A stretch of DNA of 25,720 nucleotides. It comes from JAAUTS01 sp034440395 (GTDB taxonomy: Bacteria; Verrucomicrobiota; Verrucomicrobiia; Methylacidiphilales; JAAUTS01). Positions 23,198-25,720 of this stretch are shown in pieces. Every line of letters begins with the position of its first letter. The first letter of the stretch is position 1. The notes below the pieces were generated by a model. That model was not told the origin of the DNA. It saw only the letters and a list, made by a program, of their open reading frames with translations, and searched no databases. Both the position numbers and the translations under genes were made by a program. The stretch covers positions 1-25,720 of the forward strand of contig JAWXBW010000019.1 in NCBI GenBank assembly GCA_034440395.1, read 5' to 3'.

Positions 23198-25208
23198 CGC
23201 TTCATCAGCCGCCAGTGTTGCCCCGTGGCTCACACGGGATCGAATGCCGTGGATAGTATTCTCCGGTATCGCACACCTCGGACTTCTCATCGGCGTGGCC
23301 TATTTTTCAGGGCTGCTCGGCACACCCACGTCCGTGGACAAAGTGCATGAAAAACAAACGCTAGCCCGTCAAGAATTAGCTAAGAAACGGCATGAAAAAT
23401 TACAAGCCACCGTTGAGAACATGACGCAAGCCCGCCAGCAAATGGAAGATTTAAGCCGTAAGCGCGAATCCGAATTCCTCCAGCACGAAAAAGAACAGGC
23501 GCATCAGCGTCCCAAGGATGTCGCACGGCAACTGGAACAGGCCCGGCAATCGCAAGAGCGCGCCGTGCAAAGTCAGGAAAATAATCTACGCGAGATTCAA
23601 GCGATGAAACAAAAGGTAATGGAGGCGAAGCCCCTCAGTGAACTCAATGACATTCGCAATAAAATAACCTCAAAGTATGACGAAATTAAGAACCAACAAA
23701 ACCTAAGTCAGTCACAACGCCAACAAGCTGTCGACAAACTCTTGTCTATGGGTGATGCCATGCAACCTCTGCGTGAAGACGTGGAACGCGCCATACAATC
23801 CCAAAAAAATGCACTCCAAGTTCAGGAGGAATCAGGACGGAACTGGGATAAAATCAATGAACAATTAAAAAATGTTGAATCATGGAAACAGCAGCGAGCA
23901 GAACGCGAGAAGCAGAGAACCCGTGCTTTAGCAGATCTGGAGAATGAGAAAAAGAAAGTAGAAAAAACCTTGCAGGAGTCCGAGCTTGCACGTAGTGCCA
24001 TGGAAACCGCCCGCGCTATTTTAAATCAACGCCAAGAGGAGTTAACCCGAAATTCCACACCTGAGATAAAGAAAGTGGAAGAAGCTGCTCAAGAAGAGTT
24101 TCGTAAACGTGAAAACGAGTTTAATGTGGCCAAAGTCGCAGCCGATCAAAAGGTGGGCGATTTTGAGAACCGCGAGCGCACCGTAAGACAGGAGCAGGAT
24201 CAAAAAGTTCAACAAGCGCAGGATGAATTTACCCGTTACCAGAATGAATCGCAGCGCCTCATCGGAGAATTGCAGCAATCTCAACAGCGCGCCTTGGACT
24301 CGCAAAGGGAAGCCTTACAGGCTCAAAACGCAGCAGAGCAAAATTATCGTCAATCTGTTGCCCAATTAAAAATCGAGACTCCTTCCGCCCCTTCATCAAA
24401 TGTGCCATCGAGTTACATTCCACCAAAGCCCATCGAGCAAATGAACTCGAAAGAAATGGCTGAAGAAGCCGTAAAGCTAGAAAAAGAGATCGCATCTTGG
24501 GCGAGCCGTATGCGGGCTGCTGAGCTGGGTATGATTCAGGATATTCCCTTTGACCGCGCATTCGAAGCAGCAAAGATTTCGATCCCCGAACGCCATTTGC
24601 CCACACAAAATTTAGATACTCCCAAGACTGTGGAGGATGCTGCAAAACTTGATCAGTCTTGGGCCGATACGATGAAACAAGTGAGCCAAATGCAAAGCAA
24701 TGTCCGCACCTGGCAATCCATGGCTCAAAGCTTGTCTCAGGATAATAAATTGGGTTCCAGTGCCTACCTCGATTGGGTGAAAGAAAAAGACCAGGTGGAC
24801 GGTAGCTCCCAAAATTTAGCGACTGCGGCGGGCAATGGTGAAGCTCGGGATTTGAGTGCCGTCATGCGTAAGGCTCAGGGTTTAGGCAATGGAGGTGGAG
24901 AGGATCCTTACGGAAACAAAATTCGCCCAGGGCAAGACGTAGATTTTCAACGAACTTTAGCGGATGGCGCCATGCAAGTTCCTGTAATCAATGAAAAAGA
25001 TGTGAAGGCTGTGCCCGGCAGGAAAATCATGTCGAGCGCACGCAGCGCTGCTACTGCATCAAGTGCGGAGTGGATGTTTGTGGATTCGTGGTATGTGGCC
25101 GGACCTTTTGCGAATCCGGGACGTAGTAATCGCGATAAGCGGTTTCCACCTGAGGAGAGAGTGAATTTGGATGACTCCTATGTGGGTAAAAATGGGCAGC
25201 GCATATGA
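23166..25208 (+). CDS. Membrane-anchored giant coiled-coil protein (TolA/TonB-like position), ended by an in-frame TGA
   Basis: From the ATG at 23166 the product has one membrane helix (about residues 27-50, MPWIVFSGIAHLGLLIGVAY). A very long charged coiled coil follows (about 58-405, rich in Gln, Glu, Lys and Arg), then a Pro/Ser linker (PSSNVPSSYIPPKP), a helical segment, and a C-terminal beta-rich domain starting WMFVDSWYVAGPFANPG (about 634). The TGA at 25206-25208 (codon 681) cuts that domain, and the same frame is open and homologous-looking to 25529. GAAGG 8 bp upstream supports the 23166 start; GTG 23187 and ATG 23244 are alternatives. The position after exbBD and the anchor-plus-coiled-coil layout suggest a TolA-like force transmitter, which is inference. 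Confidence 0.75.
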   Translation: MWASIPLVKNNASSAASVAPWLTRDRMPWIVFSGIAHLGLLIGVAYFSGLLGTPTSVDKVHEKQTLARQELAKKRHEKLQATVENMTQARQQMEDLSRKRESEFLQHEKEQAHQRPKDVARQLEQARQSQERAVQSQENNLREIQAMKQKVMEAKPLSELNDIRNKITSKYDEIKNQQNLSQSQRQQAVDKLLSMGDAMQPLREDVERAIQSQKNALQVQEESGRNWDKINEQLKNVESWKQQRAEREKQRTRALADLENEKKKVEKTLQESELARSAMETARAILNQRQEELTRNSTPEIKKVEEAAQEEFRKRENEFNVAKVAADQKVGDFENRERTVRQEQDQKVQQAQDEFTRYQNESQRLIGELQQSQQRALDSQREALQAQNAAEQNYRQSVAQLKIETPSAPSSNVPSSYIPPKPIEQMNSKEMAEEAVKLEKEIASWASRMRAAELGMIQDIPFDRAFEAAKISIPERHLPTQNLDTPKTVEDAAKLDQSWADTMKQVSQMQSNVRTWQSMAQSLSQDNKLGSSAYLDWVKEKDQVDGSSQNLATAAGNGEARDLSAVMRKAQGLGNGGGEDPYGNKIRPGQDVDFQRTLADGAMQVPVINEKDVKAVPGRKIMSSARSAATASSAEWMFVDSWYVAGPFANPGRSNRDKRFPPEERVNLDDSYVGKNGQRI

Positions 25209-25529
25209 TGGCAATTTATCCAATCTACGAAGCCTATGATCACACCGCCGCAGGAGGCTAATGAAGCAGTGTATTATGCCTATACCGAGCTATGGTTCGA
25301 GGAGGCGCAGGACTTATGGCTGGCCGTGGGTGCGGATGACGCCGCAAAAATTTGGATTGAGGAGCAGTTAGTCTATGTCAGTGAAAATCGCTTAAAGTCG
25401 TGGACCATCGGCGAAGCTAAACGGCGCGTGCATTTTAAGCAGGGTCTAAATCGAATCCTTTACCGAGTGGAAAATGGACCCGGTTACATCGCTTTTTCTC
25501 TAGTGCTATCCACGAAGCCTGGTGCGTAA
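25209..25529 (+). pseudogene. Severed C-terminal part of the coiled-coil protein (PA14/lectin-like beta domain)
   Basis: In the same frame as the preceding gene, directly after its TGA, the sequence reads WQFIQSTKPMITPPQEANEA, then VYYAYTELWFEEAQDLWLAV, GADDAAKIWIEEQLVYVS and LNRILYRVENGPGYIAFSLV. This is the second half of the beta-sandwich domain whose first half ends upstream, resembling PA14-like and related carbohydrate-binding folds (DxxxVWI-type strand, then GxNRILxRVENG). An ATG at 25236 could restart translation, but it would yield only 97 residues of half a domain. I regard it as part of one gene split by a nonsense codon. Confidence 0.7.
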
Positions 25530-25579
25530 GCTCGTCATCTACGCTTAAGCATGGGATAAAATAAGAAAACGTGGGCGAC

Positions 25580-25720
25580 TCAATGACCTGAAGGTGAACG
25601 GCCCGTGAGTCGGCGATGAATTCGATAAAACTGGGCGTAGCTGCCAAAGCCCGCCTCAAGCGCCGCTTCCAAAAGGGTGCGCCGTTTCCCATCGCCATAA
25701 CATACGCGGAAACGCTCTAA
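25580..25720 (-). CDS. AraC-family transcriptional regulator, C-terminal end (5' part outside window)
   Basis: On the minus strand the frame is open from the window edge to a TGA at 25582-25580. It encodes 46 residues with LLEAALEAGFGSYAQFYRIH followed by RRLTGRSPSGH. This is the second helix-turn-helix of the AraC/XylS DNA-binding domain, with the usual GFGSYxQFxRxFxxxxGxSP pattern near the C-terminus. The start and ligand domain lie outside the window, so the subfamily cannot be told. It converges with the coiled-coil gene. Confidence 0.8.
   Translation of the reverse strand, partial: LERFRVCYGDGKRRTLLEAALEAGFGSYAQFYRIHRRLTGRSPSGH

Noticed and set aside
25206..25208. TGA as a selenocysteine codon
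   Set aside because: I saw no clear SECIS-like hairpin just downstream, the protein is not of a redox family, and a single CGA-to-TGA change is simpler.
25435..25698. 87-codon minus-strand open frame at the right end
   Set aside because: Another minus-strand frame over the same DNA gives an unmistakable AraC helix-turn-helix, so this one is a shadow.
1..25720. CRISPR array, tRNA or rRNA gene
   Set aside because: No regularly spaced repeat series and no recognisable tRNA or rRNA sequence were found by reading; a covariance search could not be run.

Overview
The window looks like part of a chromosome from a Gram-negative bacterium of the PVC group, most likely Verrucomicrobiota. The reasons are a stand-alone SWIB-domain protein with a lysine-rich tail, an ExbB/ExbD pair followed by a giant coiled-coil protein, several lipoproteins with Lgt, moderate GC, and many starts without a Shine-Dalgarno sequence. 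The taxonomic call is inference from gene content; no rRNA or tRNA gene was seen.

Positions 1-2560 are an accessory, decaying region. It opens inside an RHS-repeat gene, whose core ends in a variable C-terminal domain of unknown function. A small lipoprotein follows at once and is a candidate immunity protein. Next come an internally deleted IS481-like element of about 318 bp with both ends intact, a HicB/HicA-like toxin-antitoxin pair in which both genes appear broken, and three hairpin repeats sharing GTCAGCAAC.

Positions 2560-18920 are mostly housekeeping and envelope genes in short runs on both strands. In order they are: a bifunctional-nuclease (DUF151) protein (-), biosynthetic arginine decarboxylase speA (+), a tandem pair of HtrA/Deg-like proteins (+) of which the second has lost its catalytic triad and is a lipoprotein, a TrmN6-like methyltransferase (-), the SWIB protein with a clear terminator (+), an exported alpha/beta-hydrolase-fold protein whose three catalytic positions are substituted (+), lgt and a DUF2939 protein (-), an exported transglutaminase-like protein (+), uppP (+), and a minus-strand series recN, a mutarotase-like lipoprotein, a YqaA/DedA-type membrane protein and a DUF502 membrane protein. 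uppP and the DUF502 gene overlap tail to tail by 71 bp.

Positions 18920-21970 hold a gene-poor stretch with a 26-nt imperfect inverted repeat, then a minus-strand phnD-phnC-phnE-like ABC importer operon for phosphonate or a related phosphorus oxyanion. No C-P lyase genes are in the window.

Positions 22040-25530 hold exbB, exbD and a large membrane-anchored coiled-coil protein. The C-terminal beta-rich domain of that protein is cut by a single in-frame TGA, and the same reading frame stays open for about 100 codons beyond it. This cluster looks like a proton-motive-force-driven envelope machine in which the coiled-coil protein takes the place of TonB or TolA. The window ends in the 3' part of an AraC-family regulator gene on the minus strand.
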